From contig JAHFMK010000035.1 of NCBI GenBank assembly GCA_023264435.1, positions 1 to 6,140 on the forward strand: a DNA stretch of 6,140 bases, given 5' to 3'. The translations under genes were made by a program, and so were the position numbers. The DNA is from Candidatus Kaiserbacteria bacterium. GTDB taxonomy: Bacteria; Patescibacteriota; Minisyncoccia; Phycocordibacterales; UBA918. Numbering within the stretch: the stretch's first letter is position 1; each line of letters opens with the position of its first letter. The notes beneath the pieces were generated by a model. That model did not search any database, was not told where the DNA came from, and saw nothing but the letters and a program-made list of their open reading frames with translations. Of this stretch, positions 5,191-6,140 are shown piece after piece.

Positions 5191-6140
5191 ATGGATACTA
5201 CTATACACAATAATATTTTTTCAAAACGTGATGCCATGAAGATGTATAAAAAGGCACACACCTATACTGAATTTTTATCTTCTGTTATCTCTTCAAAAAA
5301 ATATGAACATCCTGAATCGGCACTGTCTGTCGCGGGTGATGTGTCGTATCAAAATAAGATCAAAAAATCACTCACTCGATTCTCAGCAGTGAAACACGTT
5401 GTGTTAATAGGCATTGGTGGCTCTAGTCTTGGTACCGAAGCGGTCTACCATGCACTCAAAAAACATGATAGTCCAACACTTACGGTTCTCGATGCACTTT
5501 CAACTGATGCACTTGAAGCGTTTGAAGGTCTACTTAAAAAAACAAAAAAATCAGAACATATTGCTGTGGTAATTGTCAGTAAGTCGGGTACTACCACCGA
5601 GACTATTTGGAATGCGGGAACAGCAATATCGATGTTAAAACAGAAATTTGGTGAGACATACACTGAATGTGTGATTGTGATAAGTGATACTGAGAGTGAA
5701 TTGCTCATGCGTGCAAAAAAACAAAAAATACTTACATTTACTATTCCACAAAGTATTGGTGGGAGGTATTCTGTCTTTACCGCTGTGGGAATTGTACCGC
5801 TTACGCTACTCGGTATTGATGTGAGTGCGCTTTGTGCAGGAGCAAAAGATGCTCTTTTACCAGAGACACTTCTTGTGCACGGTGAAAGGTCTGTATCTTT
5901 GGGATTGTACGCACAACGTGGATATCATACGTATAATTTTTTTACGTTCGAACCAAAACTTTCAGCACTTGGGTATTGGTATCGTCAATTACTTGCTGAA
6001 AGTTTTGGAAAACCTACAACACGAAATAATAAGAAATTTAGCCATCAACTGCTCCCCACAGTTTCGACAAGTGTTGATTTGCATTCAGTTACTCAATTAT
6101 ATTTGGGTGGATATACCAGTATCTTTACTCATTTTTTTGT
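5191..6140 (+). CDS. pgi: Glucose-6-phosphate isomerase, 3'-truncated by the window edge
   Basis: The frame is open from the ATG at 5191 to the last base, giving 316 residues plus a partial codon. PGI landmarks appear in order: GIGGSSLGTEAV (74-85), the phosphate-binding SKSGTTTET (130-138), GGRYSVFTAVG (190-200), QLLAESFGK (266-274, catalytic Glu270 of the proton-transfer step), and TSVDLHSVTQLYLGG (293-307, with His298 of the ring-opening site). The enzyme interconverts glucose 6-phosphate and fructose 6-phosphate in the cytoplasm. Spacing from the N-terminus to the first motif is short, as in compact bacterial forms; E. coli PGI is much longer (549). The missing C-terminus should carry the last catalytic Lys. 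The start lies 8 bp after the LOG stop, with no Shine-Dalgarno sequence, so it is either translated from the upstream transcript or from the TATAAT promoter overlapping that stop. Confidence 0.95.
   Translation, partial: MDTTIHNNIFSKRDAMKMYKKAHTYTEFLSSVISSKKYEHPESALSVAGDVSYQNKIKKSLTRFSAVKHVVLIGIGGSSLGTEAVYHALKKHDSPTLTVLDALSTDALEAFEGLLKKTKKSEHIAVVIVSKSGTTTETIWNAGTAISMLKQKFGETYTECVIVISDTESELLMRAKKQKILTFTIPQSIGGRYSVFTAVGIVPLTLLGIDVSALCAGAKDALLPETLLVHGERSVSLGLYAQRGYHTYNFFTFEPKLSALGYWYRQLLAESFGKPTTRNNKKFSHQLLPTVSTSVDLHSVTQLYLGGYTSIFTHFF

Noticed and set aside
5445..5708. Minus-strand open frame inside pgi
   Set aside because: It is antisense to unmistakable PGI motifs and has no support of its own.
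1..6140. Search for a novel defence, mobile or CRISPR system
   Set aside because: All genes fall into housekeeping or small-membrane-protein families. No repeats, transposase, toxin-antitoxin pair or cas-like gene is seen.

Overview
The window reads as a compact, AT-rich bacterial chromosome segment, most likely from a Candidate Phyla Radiation (Patescibacteria) genome and probably a Parcubacteria-type lineage. This is inferred from the style of the proteins: an L27 close in style to CPR L27s, a small membrane-anchored protein with an Ada-like zinc-finger tail, a membrane-anchored cyclophilin, and a phosphoglucose isomerase of the short type. Genes are tightly packed and no start codon has a recognisable Shine-Dalgarno sequence. 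TAA, TAG and TGA all serve as stops (TGA ends ung at the expected C-terminus), so the code is standard, unlike the UGA=Gly code of Gracilibacteria and Absconditabacteria. No database search was possible, so the lineage is a judgement.

Layout. 1-987 (+): 3' part of an S41 C-terminal processing protease with PDZ domain, cut by the window edge. 1072-1512 (+): ribosomal protein L9 (rplI), preceded by an extended -10 promoter. 1519-2220 (+): membrane-anchored cyclophilin peptidyl-prolyl isomerase, probably cotranscribed with rplI. 2233-2287: a 26-bp perfect inverted repeat acting as a bidirectional terminator between convergent genes. 2310-2585 (-): ribosomal protein L27 (rpmA). 2651-3082 (+): small membrane protein with a C-terminal Ada-like metal-binding domain. 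3091-3756 (-): uracil-DNA glycosylase (ung). 3810-4403 (+): DEDDh-type 3'-5' exonuclease. 4424-5182 (+): LOG/TIGR00730 Rossmann-fold nucleotide phosphoribohydrolase. 5191-end (+): phosphoglucose isomerase (pgi), cut by the window edge. No stretch over 300 bases lacks a gene.

The content is mostly housekeeping: ribosome (L9, L27), envelope protein folding and proteolysis (S41 protease, cyclophilin), DNA repair and nucleotide metabolism (ung, exonuclease, LOG) and central carbon metabolism (pgi). There is no mobile element, CRISPR array, tRNA, rRNA or obvious transferred island.

The most notable signal is in the gene starts. Six of the seven start codons that could be examined (rpmA, the Ada-like gene, ung, exonuclease, LOG, pgi), on both strands, have a TATAAT-like hexamer ending 6-9 nt before an ATG, with no ribosome binding site. 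This is the layout expected for leaderless mRNAs, and it suggests that even genes separated by only 8-20 bp have their own promoters. It also argues for moving three starts downstream of the longest possible start (Ada-like gene, LOG, ung).
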